Part shown: piece by piece, positions 26,232 to 34,263 of the stretch
Numbering within the stretch: the stretch's first letter is position 1
How the letters are laid out: each line of letters begins with the position of its first letter
Source: Viridibacillus sp050278625
GTDB taxonomy: Bacteria > Bacillota > Bacilli > Bacillales_A > Planococcaceae
NCBI RefSeq assembly: GCF_050278625.1
Contig: NZ_JBNNTI010000012.1
Coordinates: forward strand, 1 to 64,000
Length of the DNA: 64,000 bases
Reading direction: 5' to 3'
The notes under the pieces: model-generated
The model's input: the letters and a program-made list of their open reading frames with translations, nothing else
The model's database searches: none
Told to the model about the DNA's origin: nothing
Program-made: the position numbers and the translations under genes

Positions 26232-27365
26232 TTATTCAACTTCTTCAAATAGCAATTTTTTCAATTGTTTATTGTAACTATATTTCATTAGTTTCAAATT
26301 AAACCATTCACTAGTTTTAGGAGGTCTTCTTCCCTTTGTAAAGACTCTTCTACCAATAGAATTTTTTAATTCTATTACTTCTACTGGGAAATTTTTCGCC
26401 ACAATAAAAGCTTCTATCATATCATAATCCCCATATGCATTTTCTTGATTGACCCAGTCGACATACTTCATAACTTGATGAATAACATCAACTGTTGCAT
26501 TATCCTTTTTTATTTCAAGCACCAAATATTTCGATACTGTGTTAAAGCTGGGTATAAATTTATAACCGAAAATATCCATTTTATCCATATAGTCTACAGG
26601 TTTAAATGGAGAAGCTACTACTTGGTGTGAAAGATAATCCCAATTACCAAATTTTCCATTAGGATTATTTTTTATGTAATCAATAATTCCTGCTTCGATT
26701 GCCATTTCATGCTTAATAGAGTCTCCACTCGATGCATTTTCTAATATATTTTCAGATGTCACCTTATATCTTTCATTATATAATTCTCTTAATCTATCGT
26801 GAAGAAGAATTGAAGTATCAAATATATTCTCCTGATCAAACATTTTTGATTCGTTTGATTTTAAAATTACATCTAAAAGAGCCTTATTTTCAATATCATC
26901 AATTTTTATAAATGAAAGCTTCCATAAAACTCGTAGCATTTTAAATGCTCTCGGATTAGATTCTAATACGTCGTCCATATCAATACCTTGTTTATAAAAA
27001 TTGGGTGCTCCTTCGAAAGTACATATAAAGCGATTTCCTAAATTAAATTGAGTTTTATTTAATACCATTTGGTTCTTTAATTCTCCAAATTCTTTACATT
27101 GCGGAAAATCCGCATCTGGAAAATTCAAGATTTTACAACCACCTGAAATATTTATCAATTTACCTACGCCATATATTTTTCTTTTAATAAAGAAATAAAC
27201 ATTATCTCCTTCTGACATTGAAAGATAATCTGCAAATGTTCCCTCATGGTGCGTTCCCCAAGTATTTTTATTAGTAATCTTTAGGTTTGTACTATAGATA
27301 CCGTTTTTAATAATTTCTTTTAATGAATCAAAACTATCTAAAGTAAAGATATATCCTGCCATCAT
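26232..27365 (-). CDS. Putative PUA/EVE-like plus PD-(D/E)XK nuclease of the restriction cassette
   Basis: 377 residues, not assignable to a named family by eye. Residues about 1-110 (GYIFTLDSFDSLKEIIKNGI, GTFADYLSMSEGDNVYFFIK, YGVGKLINI) have the look of an EVE/PUA-like domain, the fold used to read modified bases. Residues about 210-345 carry a PD-(D/E)XK pattern: MDKMDIFGYKF, then YLVLEIKKDNATVDVIHQVM with Asp, Glu-x-Lys and a following Gln, as in NucS/Shedu-type nucleases. It lies 6 bp after the Sau3AI-like gene and is translationally coupled through AAGGTG. It may be a modification-dependent nuclease or an accessory subunit. Confidence 0.6.
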   Translation of the reverse strand: MMAGYIFTLDSFDSLKEIIKNGIYSTNLKITNKNTWGTHHEGTFADYLSMSEGDNVYFFIKRKIYGVGKLINISGGCKILNFPDADFPQCKEFGELKNQMVLNKTQFNLGNRFICTFEGAPNFYKQGIDMDDVLESNPRAFKMLRVLWKLSFIKIDDIENKALLDVILKSNESKMFDQENIFDTSILLHDRLRELYNERYKVTSENILENASSGDSIKHEMAIEAGIIDYIKNNPNGKFGNWDYLSHQVVASPFKPVDYMDKMDIFGYKFIPSFNTVSKYLVLEIKKDNATVDVIHQVMKYVDWVNQENAYGDYDMIEAFIVAKNFPVEVIELKNSIGRRVFTKGRRPPKTSEWFNLKLMKYSYNKQLKKLLFEEVE

Positions 27366-27371
27366 TTCACC

Positions 27372-28724
27372 TTATTCTTTCACTATTTCTGCAACATAAC
27401 CTGCATTCAACCAATAACATTGCTTCGTAATCAACTGTCCATCTGTTAGCTGGATTTTATCGTTTCCATCAGCTCCTTTAGGACGAACATGCACTATACC
27501 ATTAAAATTTGATTTAGGGAAGTTATTTTCAATCCCTTTTTTCGTTTTAGTTAAAATGACACCTTCATTTAGTACTCGACGAATTTCTGTCCAATAATTA
27601 AAGAGTTCATTTTCAATTGTTTCCATTGGCATATGCCAAAGTTTAATACCTTTAAAGCGCAAAATATTTTCTTTATCGAACTGGAATACTACAAATAGTA
27701 ACTGCATTTCGAGAAAATAGTTTCGAATGTAACTATCTTCCCATCCTTCTTCCAGAATTCCATGAAAATCGATGTTTTTAAATGACATGCTTTGTTGTGG
27801 TTTACCATTTTGTTGTAAGCGTACAGTTTTAAATTGAATATTTGCCTTTGCAAACTCTGCAACTTTATCTAGTTTAGTTCCCTTTACTCCTAATAAGGCA
27901 CTAATTAAATTCGCAACAGATGAGCGATTACTTGGATTAATTTTCACTTGTAATTGATCAGCAATTTCATAGAAAGTCATACCAATATATGGAGCGAATT
28001 TTTCTTTTAACAGTTGGTATATTGTTTTTTCCTTCAATTCATTTTTAGAAGAAAAATACGTTAATGTTTCTTTTGATATGTATTCTCGGACAATAGATGT
28101 CATATATGAACTTTTCAGTGAAAATGCTCGCTGCATAGCAAGTTCACCAGAATAAGGCTGTTTGCGTATAGAATTTTTATTGGCTCCTTTTGTACAAGCC
28201 CCTAAATATTGCGTGTCTCCTTCAGAAAGTAGATGAGCTTCTCCTTGGCGAATCTTATCGACTATAAACTCCCAGTCCTTTTTGATGATAATTAAATCTT
28301 CTTCTGGAAATTCATAAAGAATCGTCTCAATAATTTTATAGTCACCACGATCCAATTCTTTTTTCCATTCATAAAACATGAGTAAAAGCTTTTGATTTTT
28401 CTTCCAAAAACTAGAGGTTTCAAAAGTATAATTTACTTCTTCTATATAATTAATAATATTTAAAACGAGCCGTTCCTTCGCAGAAAAGCTTTTATCTTTA
28501 TTTTGTTTAAAAGGTGTTACTTTAAGCTCTACAGCAAGTTCCGCAAAATCAGCCTCTGCTTTACTATTGATTTCATACTCGAAAAAACTTTCTTCTATTA
28601 TATTACCCAATGCCCCAGTTGCTCCTTTTTTTGATAAGCGCCCCTTTTTGTCGATTTCTGCAAAAGTCAGACCGCGGGCTTGTTGGGCTTTATTTTCAAG
28701 TTCTTTTATACTCTTATAATCCAT
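27372..28724 (-). CDS. Type II restriction endonuclease, Sau3AI/MutH family (predicted GATC)
   Basis: 450 residues. The N-terminal MutH-like domain has KGATGALGNIIEESFFEYEI followed by the D-(6)-E-x-K active site in ADFAELAVELKVTPFK (Asp59, Glu66, Lys68). The C-terminal half (GMTFYEIADQLQVKINPSNR onward) is the second MutH-like, allosteric domain of Sau3AI. The length is slightly below that of Sau3AI. It is first in the operon, with GGGGAGTG before the ATG. It is predicted to cut unmethylated GATC; the methylase downstream protects the host. Confidence 0.82.
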   Translation of the reverse strand: MDYKSIKELENKAQQARGLTFAEIDKKGRLSKKGATGALGNIIEESFFEYEINSKAEADFAELAVELKVTPFKQNKDKSFSAKERLVLNIINYIEEVNYTFETSSFWKKNQKLLLMFYEWKKELDRGDYKIIETILYEFPEEDLIIIKKDWEFIVDKIRQGEAHLLSEGDTQYLGACTKGANKNSIRKQPYSGELAMQRAFSLKSSYMTSIVREYISKETLTYFSSKNELKEKTIYQLLKEKFAPYIGMTFYEIADQLQVKINPSNRSSVANLISALLGVKGTKLDKVAEFAKANIQFKTVRLQQNGKPQQSMSFKNIDFHGILEEGWEDSYIRNYFLEMQLLFVVFQFDKENILRFKGIKLWHMPMETIENELFNYWTEIRRVLNEGVILTKTKKGIENNFPKSNFNGIVHVRPKGADGNDKIQLTDGQLITKQCYWLNAGYVAEIVKE

Positions 28725-28970
28725 TTATTACCACTCCCCTTTTCATTCTAAACATTATCTAACTCTCAACTCTTAGAATATATCATCCTATTTAACTATT
28801 TTTATGTATTGATTATACAAATATATTATAGCACGTATAAAAAACTCCCCACTGAATGAAAGATATAATTCTTTATTTTCTTCATAGAGCAAGGATAAAA
28901 AATTTATTTATTATCCTCCATTAATGAGTACTTTAAAAATTCCCATTATTCAGAACTTAACTTCTCCATA

Positions 28971-29001
28971 GTTAAGTACCTCGTTGTATTATGTACTTAA
29001 C
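28971..29001. promoter_or_regulatory. PadR-type operator palindrome
   Basis: Perfect 9-base arms GTTAAGTAC and GTACTTAAC, 13 bases apart, lie 26 bases before the dead padR start. PadR proteins bind ATGTAC/GTACAT-like palindromes in their own promoters. Confidence 0.5.
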
Positions 29002-29027
29002 AACAAAAAGATAAGGTTGTGAAAGCA

Positions 29028-29300
29028 ATGGAGAAAGAGCAATTACGAGGGAGTTTGGATTTAATTATCCTTTCTCGCATTTTGAAGGAGGAGAACTAAG
29101 GAGGAGACATTATTAAGAAAGTGTACGATGCTAGTGGAGAAATATTTAAGATAAGCAGGGTTCTCTGTACTCCCTGTTAAAGCGTTTAGAGAAAAAAGCG
29201 TACATTGAATCTTACTGGGGTGAAGAACATTTAGGAGGGAGAAGAAAGTAGTATAAAATCACTGCTTCTGGTCGTACATTATTTGGTGAAAAATTAGTAG
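29028..29300 (+). pseudogene. PadR-family regulator, inactivated
   Basis: Starts MEKEQLRGSLDLIILSRILK then EEN and a stop where family members have KYGGEII. The frame continues GGDIIKKVYDASGEIFKIS, then shifted fragments equivalent to GTLYPxLKRLEKKxYIESYW and GEEHLGGRRKxYKITxxGRTLF. At least two stops and several frameshifts kill it. The usual PadR partner (a small membrane or MDR protein) is absent. Confidence 0.7.
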
Positions 29301-29760
29301 GATCTCTAAATGCTCTTGAGCTTTTATTTCAAATAAACCGTTATGAGGGACAAGGTTATTTTTGATTTTTTTAAAAAGAGCATATTCCTGCTTATCTAAC
29401 ATTTTCTTAAGAAATCTAAATGTTGCCTTCCGCTTACTTGCTAATTCTGGAAAATATATATACAGGTACTTCCCCATTTTTCTTAAATAAATATCTAAAA
29501 AATTCTAAGTACTTTTCTTCTTGATGGAAATAATAATCTTGCCTTTTCTCTGTCATTTTTCAAACTAAAAAGTACCATTAAATCATCAAATTCTTCTACG
29601 GTTAACGCTCGATCAAATTGGTCAAGATGTCCTGTACAAAATTTTTCATAAGCTAATTCTTCATTTTGAATATCTAATCTACCGAATTTCTATTAATATT
29701 TTTTTCTTTTGATAACTCTTCAATACACAAAACTACTTCATTCCTTCTTTTTTTAATTCT
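29259..29760 (-). pseudogene. Fragmentary small genes, possible immunity-type debris
   Basis: Minus-strand frames give LDIQNEELAYEKFCTGHLDQ with FDRALTVEEFDDLMVLFSLK, then an ATG frame MTEKRQDYYFHQEEKYLEFF, and after a shift VYIYFPELASKRKATFRFL and onward to 29259. The pieces overlap and shift frame and I cannot name a family. Their position behind a WapA-like fragment suggests immunity-gene debris. Confidence 0.3.
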
Positions 29761-29766
29761 TAACTC

Positions 29767-29977
29767 TTAGTACTTTTCCATCTCTGGTAATAGTGCTTTT
29801 ACTTCACCATACAAATCTGTCTTAATTCTATAATTAAATTCATTAATTTCAGTAAATTCATTTACTATCCAGTCTTCTTTTACCTCATTGTTTAATGCGA
29901 TGTGATGCAAATCTATATTTGGATAAACTTCTTTGTAATTTAAAGTGTTATTTTCTTTTTCTAGATTTGGATTCTCT
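29767..29977 (-). pseudogene. WapA/Rhs-type secreted protein fragment, cut by IS256
   Basis: Reads NPNLEKENNTLNYKEVYPNI then DLHHIALNNEVKEDWIVNEF, TEINEFNYRIKTDLYGEVKA and a stop. The pattern YxxVYPNIDLxxxALNNxVKExIIV...FxFxIKT is a domain found in large wall-associated and polymorphic-toxin proteins. The 5' part is missing; the fragment begins exactly at the left terminal repeat of the IS256 element. Confidence 0.5.
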
Positions 29978-31325
29978 GAGGGACCGTCAATATTTATGTG
30001 TAAATGAGTGTGACCTTTTCTTGTAGACGCTCTCTTATTCTTTTGATTTGAACATTAATTCCAACTCTGCACGTGATTTGTCGAACCCTAAATGACATCG
30101 TGTAGCGAAGCGTTGATTGTACTGATTAAACTGAGATACAAGAAAGCGTTCCAATGATTCTTCGTTTGGGAATTGCTCTTTTCGCTTGCTATATTTCTTG
30201 ATTTGTTTATTAAAGGATTCTATTAAGTTTGTGGAGTAGATGCTGCGCCAGATGCCTTTTGGAAAGCTGTAGAACGTGAAAATATACGGATTTTCAAGCA
30301 ATGCCTTTGTTACTTTCGGGTAAATTGATTTCCATTTCTCCACAAATTCTTGCAGTGCTTTATGCCCCATTTCGAGGTTGTCTGCACGATAAACAGTCTT
30401 AAAATCCTCGCAAATTTCAGCTCGATCTTTAACACGTACTTTATGTGCAATATTACGTGCAAGATGCACACAACACGATTGATATTTTGACTCGGGAAAG
30501 ACGGAGAAAATACTATTCGTAATGCCTTTTAAACCATCTAAAATGAACAATAATATTTCTTCTGTGCCACAATCTCTGATATCTTCCAAAAGTTCTTTCC
30601 AAACTCTAGCTGATTCATTTGGTGCGATTGTGTAAGCTAAGACTTCTTTCGATCCATCTTCACGAATACCAACGGCAATATAGACGGCTTCTTTTTCGAC
30701 TGTTTCACGTTTTAGAGCAATATAAGTCGCGTCCAAATAAACGCATGCATAACGTGCAGAGAGCGCTCGAGCTTGGAAAGCTTCTACCTGTTCAGACATC
30801 GCTTTCGTCATATTCGAAATCGTTTGTGGCGTGTAATGATGACCATACATTTTCTCAATTAAATCAGAGATTTCCGTCATCGTTACACCTTTTTGGAACA
30901 TATGAATGACAAACGATTCGAGCGTATCATTTGAACGCTTATATGGAGCCACAGTCTGTTGTCTAAATTCACCGTTACGATCACGTGGAATGGCAATTTG
31001 GAGATTACCAAATTCTGTATGAAGCGTACGTGAATAGGCGCCATTTCTAGAGTTGCCAGAGTTGAAGCCAATACGGTCGTACTTTTCGTAGTCTAAGAAA
31101 CATGTCAATTCGCTCGCTAAGAGTGCGTTTACGGCCGATTCTAGGTGAGTGCGAAAAACTTCCTTAATATCTTCTTTTTTTACTAGAGCTTGGACAATAT
31201 CTGTTGTAAACTGATTCATAGGGAAGACCTCTTTTCTGTGAATTGTGTTATGGTGACTTAATTCTACAAGAAAAGGTCTTCCTTTTTCTATTTATTCATT
31301 TACACAAGATATTTTACGCTCTCGC
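29978..31325 (-). mobile_element. IS256-family insertion sequence
   Basis: The left end GACCGTCAATATTTATGTGT (29982 on) and the complement of the right end GCGTAAAATATCTTGTGTAA (up to about 31322) both run into GTAAATG. A second, inner 16-bp inverted repeat GACCTTTTCTTGTAGA occurs at 30012-30027 and, inverted, at 31263-31278. The ends match the IS256 type (CCGTNTAATTGTGTAAAAG). I find no matching 8-bp target duplication; one flank is a truncated gene, so an adjacent deletion is likely. Confidence 0.75.
30035..31219 (-). CDS. IS256-family (mutator-type) transposase, apparently intact
   Basis: 394 residues, full length for the family. The DDE residues can be read: Asp in VYLDATYIALKRE, Asp in ILDGLKGITN, and Glu in TNLIESFNKQIKKY. 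The CxxH-like SCCVHLARNIAHKV segment is present. The start is ATG with GAGGTCTTCCCT upstream. No frameshift is visible, so this copy could be active. Confidence 0.9.
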   Translation of the reverse strand: MNQFTTDIVQALVKKEDIKEVFRTHLESAVNALLASELTCFLDYEKYDRIGFNSGNSRNGAYSRTLHTEFGNLQIAIPRDRNGEFRQQTVAPYKRSNDTLESFVIHMFQKGVTMTEISDLIEKMYGHHYTPQTISNMTKAMSEQVEAFQARALSARYACVYLDATYIALKRETVEKEAVYIAVGIREDGSKEVLAYTIAPNESARVWKELLEDIRDCGTEEILLFILDGLKGITNSIFSVFPESKYQSCCVHLARNIAHKVRVKDRAEICEDFKTVYRADNLEMGHKALQEFVEKWKSIYPKVTKALLENPYIFTFYSFPKGIWRSIYSTNLIESFNKQIKKYSKRKEQFPNEESLERFLVSQFNQYNQRFATRCHLGFDKSRAELELMFKSKE

Positions 31326-31398
31326 CTGTTTTGACGATCCTTCAAGGGGCTATATAAGCCTGCTTTGAATCCCACCTCTACTGGCCGCACAAAAAAAT

Positions 31399-31434
31399 GC
31401 TGTCTCAAAGGTCTGTAATGACCTTTGAGACAGC
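31399..31434 (-). terminator. Strong terminator of the secreted serine hydrolase
   Basis: Perfect 15-bp arms GCTGTCTCAAAGGTC and GACCTTTGAGACAGC, then TTTTTTTGTG on the minus strand. Confidence 0.8.
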
Positions 31435-31452
31435 TCTTAGACAAGCCCGTAT

Positions 31453-33582
31453 TTATTTTTTCAATGAAATCTCAAATTTGGAGCCAACTTCTCCTGCAAA
31501 TACGATTCTACCATTCTTCGGTAATACGACCTGATTCTTACCGCTGACCACGGTATGGTTAATACAAAGGCCTTCTTGGTCATATACAGCAAATGAGCCC
31601 TTCGAAGGCATTTTAACCGTCATGACCTTTCCTTTGGCAGTCGCTGGAACTGAATACCATTTGGCAAGGCCGTCCGATTGGATTATTGTTGAAGATCGCT
31701 TACCCATATGGAGTGGTTTTACAAGTTCCTCACTAGCGAATATGTTACCTACTGCCGTAAAATACTCTAAGCCATTCTTCTTAAAGAAATTGATCTCCAT
31801 CGTATCTCGACCAGCCATGACAGGGATTTGCAGTTGGTTAACTGCTTTGTTTGCTCCAGTAATCTTATTATTAAACAAATACCCTGGAAATTCTTTAACC
31901 GTATCCATTTGTATGATTGATCCAGGATTGAGATAGAGCATCGATGTATATTTCTCACTCACCAAGTAATATTTTTTACCTTCACGTTTCTTCCATGCGG
32001 TAGCTACATCTTTGGATAATACATTGGCCTCGAGCTTCTCAGCGTTATACTCTGAGACAGCGGTTTGTGGAAGCCCCGGTAATGTTATATATAAGCTGGA
32101 CCATAAGTAGGTGCGCCCATTCTTCTCAACAACGAATTTTACCTTTTCTGTGCCTTCATCGTTTACAAAAGAACCATCAGCCGTATACGTATACTTTTGA
32201 GCAGGATTGTTCGGAGCCGTAATCGTGGATACAGACAATTGTCCCGCAGCATTCATTTCTACCTTCATTAACGAATTTGCACCACCATAAATACCTGCAT
32301 ACCTGGATAATTTCTGCGGCATATTTGCCTTTATAGGCACGCCATGCGACTTCTCCTTCTTCCGTTCATGAATAACCCCCTTCTCCTGAAGTGCACTAAG
32401 CAGTAGTTCATTCGCTAACAATTGATCGGTTAAGCTTTGACCACCTGAAGAGACAACGGCCGCAGCCATGTTATATTCCGGGAGCACAACTAATGATGAA
32501 TGATAGGACATCGTATCTCCACCTTTTGTAAGTGCCTTGATGCCGTATTCGTTGAATGGGAATAAGCTCACACTATCCCAACCTAGTCCGTACCCGACTA
32601 ATGACGGATCAGCTTTCTCCGGCCACATGCCTCTTTTATACTCTTCTTGTGCCATAGCTTCTACCGAGTTATTAGAAAGAATACCATCGACCTGTCCCGT
32701 GAAGATTTGTGAGAATTTAACAAGATCTTCAGCTGTTGAGTAAATACCTCCAGTTGCAATGACATTAGTATTCTCTTGTGGAAGCTGTCCCTCATAAACA
32801 GGGGAATAGACCCCAGCCAGTGTCGCTGAATCTACAAGATCCTGCGGTGTTTTCGTATGGTTCATTTCTAGAGGCTCTGTCAAATACTTGTGTATATATG
32901 CTGTAAAGCCCATGCCGCTAACTCTCTCTACCAGAATCTCAGCTAATGTAAAACCATCGTTACAATATACCGAGAACGCTCCTGGATCCGCCTTTAAGTT
33001 TTGAATGGCCAATTGCTCTAACAAAGTATCGTGTGCATACGTATCATTATCCCCATACAATGATGCATTACTGCCCGAGGTTCCTTGAAGACCAGAGGAA
33101 TGATTCAGTAGCATGCGTGGTGTAATCTGTTTGTAACGGTTGTCTTTCATCTTAAAATCAGGTAAATATTTCACAATTGGCAAATCTAAATCTACCTTGC
33201 CCTCGTCTACAAGCTTCATAACAGCCGCTGTGAGCACCATTTTGCTCGTTGAACCTATACCATACATCGTTTTTGAAGTAAGTGGTATTTTGTCCGTCTT
33301 GTTGTTTTTGCCAGCATACCCTGAGATGACAATCTCTCCATCATCGATAAGCGCATATTGTAAACTTGTAGTGCCGTAAGTTTCTGTTAGCAGCTTGGCT
33401 TTCTTAACAGCTATTTTCTTACTCTCATCAAAAGTAAGATTACTACTGTTATTGGTGGTCGTTGTGGCCATTGTAGTCATTGGAGCAAGCATCATTAGCA
33501 CGATGATAAAAGCGATAATTGGAGATCGTTTTCTACCTGTTTTTATGCCCATCCTCATTTTCATTACCTCTCTTTGTTTCAT
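31453..33582 (-). CDS. Secreted serine hydrolase of the beta-lactamase/FmtA-like class
   Basis: 709 residues. A basic N-terminus and signal peptide (about 17-40, ending TMATTTT) are followed by a class C beta-lactamase-fold domain: SxxK in MYGIGSTSKMVLTAAVMKLV, YxN-like YCNDGFTLAEILVERVSG and GGDTMSYHSSLVVLPE. A beta-rich tail of about 250 residues has no membrane anchor. It probably acts on wall peptides or D-amino esters outside the cell. Two starts have ribosome sites: 33582 (AGGAG, spacing 9) and 33558 (GAGAGG, spacing 8). Codon use is somewhat GC-richer than its neighbours. Confidence 0.82.
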   Translation of the reverse strand: MKQREVMKMRMGIKTGRKRSPIIAFIIVLMMLAPMTTMATTTTNNSSNLTFDESKKIAVKKAKLLTETYGTTSLQYALIDDGEIVISGYAGKNNKTDKIPLTSKTMYGIGSTSKMVLTAAVMKLVDEGKVDLDLPIVKYLPDFKMKDNRYKQITPRMLLNHSSGLQGTSGSNASLYGDNDTYAHDTLLEQLAIQNLKADPGAFSVYCNDGFTLAEILVERVSGMGFTAYIHKYLTEPLEMNHTKTPQDLVDSATLAGVYSPVYEGQLPQENTNVIATGGIYSTAEDLVKFSQIFTGQVDGILSNNSVEAMAQEEYKRGMWPEKADPSLVGYGLGWDSVSLFPFNEYGIKALTKGGDTMSYHSSLVVLPEYNMAAAVVSSGGQSLTDQLLANELLLSALQEKGVIHERKKEKSHGVPIKANMPQKLSRYAGIYGGANSLMKVEMNAAGQLSVSTITAPNNPAQKYTYTADGSFVNDEGTEKVKFVVEKNGRTYLWSSLYITLPGLPQTAVSEYNAEKLEANVLSKDVATAWKKREGKKYYLVSEKYTSMLYLNPGSIIQMDTVKEFPGYLFNNKITGANKAVNQLQIPVMAGRDTMEINFFKKNGLEYFTAVGNIFASEELVKPLHMGKRSSTIIQSDGLAKWYSVPATAKGKVMTVKMPSKGSFAVYDQEGLCINHTVVSGKNQVVLPKNGRIVFAGEVGSKFEISLKK

Positions 33583-33604
33583 TCGTATCTTCTCCTATCC
33601 TCAT

Positions 33605-33990
33605 GTATCATATTTTCCTACCTACAGATATTAATTCGCCATAGGGTTCTATTTTTCCTTGCTCCTATTTATTACAGACAATATTGACTATAATAACAAT
33701 TGCTAAAAAAATTCCGATTGCTATAATTATTGCTCCTATTATTTTAAGTAGAATGATGAAATGTAGCATATGGGTCAACAGCTAGTTTCATTACCAATCT
33801 GGCTAAACCTGATTTTTTAAGTAGTTTATAAGTTTTTATTTGAAAGTCAGCATGCATACCGCCTTGCGTTGAAACACTGCTATCGTCCCCAACAAATGCA
33901 CTCACGTTTTATTTGTTCTTGTACCCATCCTCATTTTCATTTCCTCTCTTATTTTCACTCTCATCTTCTCCTTTCCTCATCTTTTTTTGA
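33605..33990 (-). pseudogene. Mosaic of alpha/beta hydrolase fragments and a duplicated hydrolase 5' end
   Basis: Three pieces on the minus strand. The piece at 33923-33990 repeats the leader and first codons of the adjacent serine hydrolase (GGAGAAGATGAGAGTGAAAA, then codons for KIREEMKMRMGT) and stops early. The piece at about 33760-33900 reads FVGDDSSVSTQGGMHADFQI and LLKKSGLARLVMKLAVDPYA. The piece at 33610-33755 reads LLKIIGAIIIAIGIFLAIVI, VCNK, stop, EQGKIEPYGELISVGRK, an N-terminal anchor plus start of a membrane-tethered alpha/beta hydrolase. Recombination between related 5' ends is likely. Confidence 0.45.
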
Positions 33991-34195
33991 CTATCTTAAC
34001 GGGCCGCTAATGAAAGCTTATACGACGAAGATGACTCCCTGTGACGACAATATGAACGGCGTATGAATGAACAAACAAAAAATGCTACGACGTCAAATGC
34101 AAGGAAGCTTGCACATGAGCCGTAGCAAGGAGATAGCGTTTAGAAAATCCGAGTTGGACATTTACAAAAAGAATATCTACTACATTAAACAAATG

Positions 34196-34223
34196 ATCCC
34201 ACTGAATTAGTTTCCAGTGGGAT
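34196..34223 (+). terminator. Terminator resembling that of sspH
   Basis: ATCCCACTG and CAGTGGGAT arms followed by TTTATCG. Sequence before and after (AATGATCCCA...TGGGATTTTAT) is nearly the same as the sspH terminator at 36361-36388. A 47-codon open frame at 34067-34210 runs into it but has no ribosome site and is not recognised. Confidence 0.5.
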
Positions 34224-34263
34224 TTTATCGTCATTAAGTGCTAGACAGTCGTTCGATTATTTA

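Noticed and set aside
34067..34210. 47-codon plus-strand frame as a second SASP gene
   Set aside because: The terminator resembles that of sspH, but the translation shows no SspH motif and there is no ribosome site.
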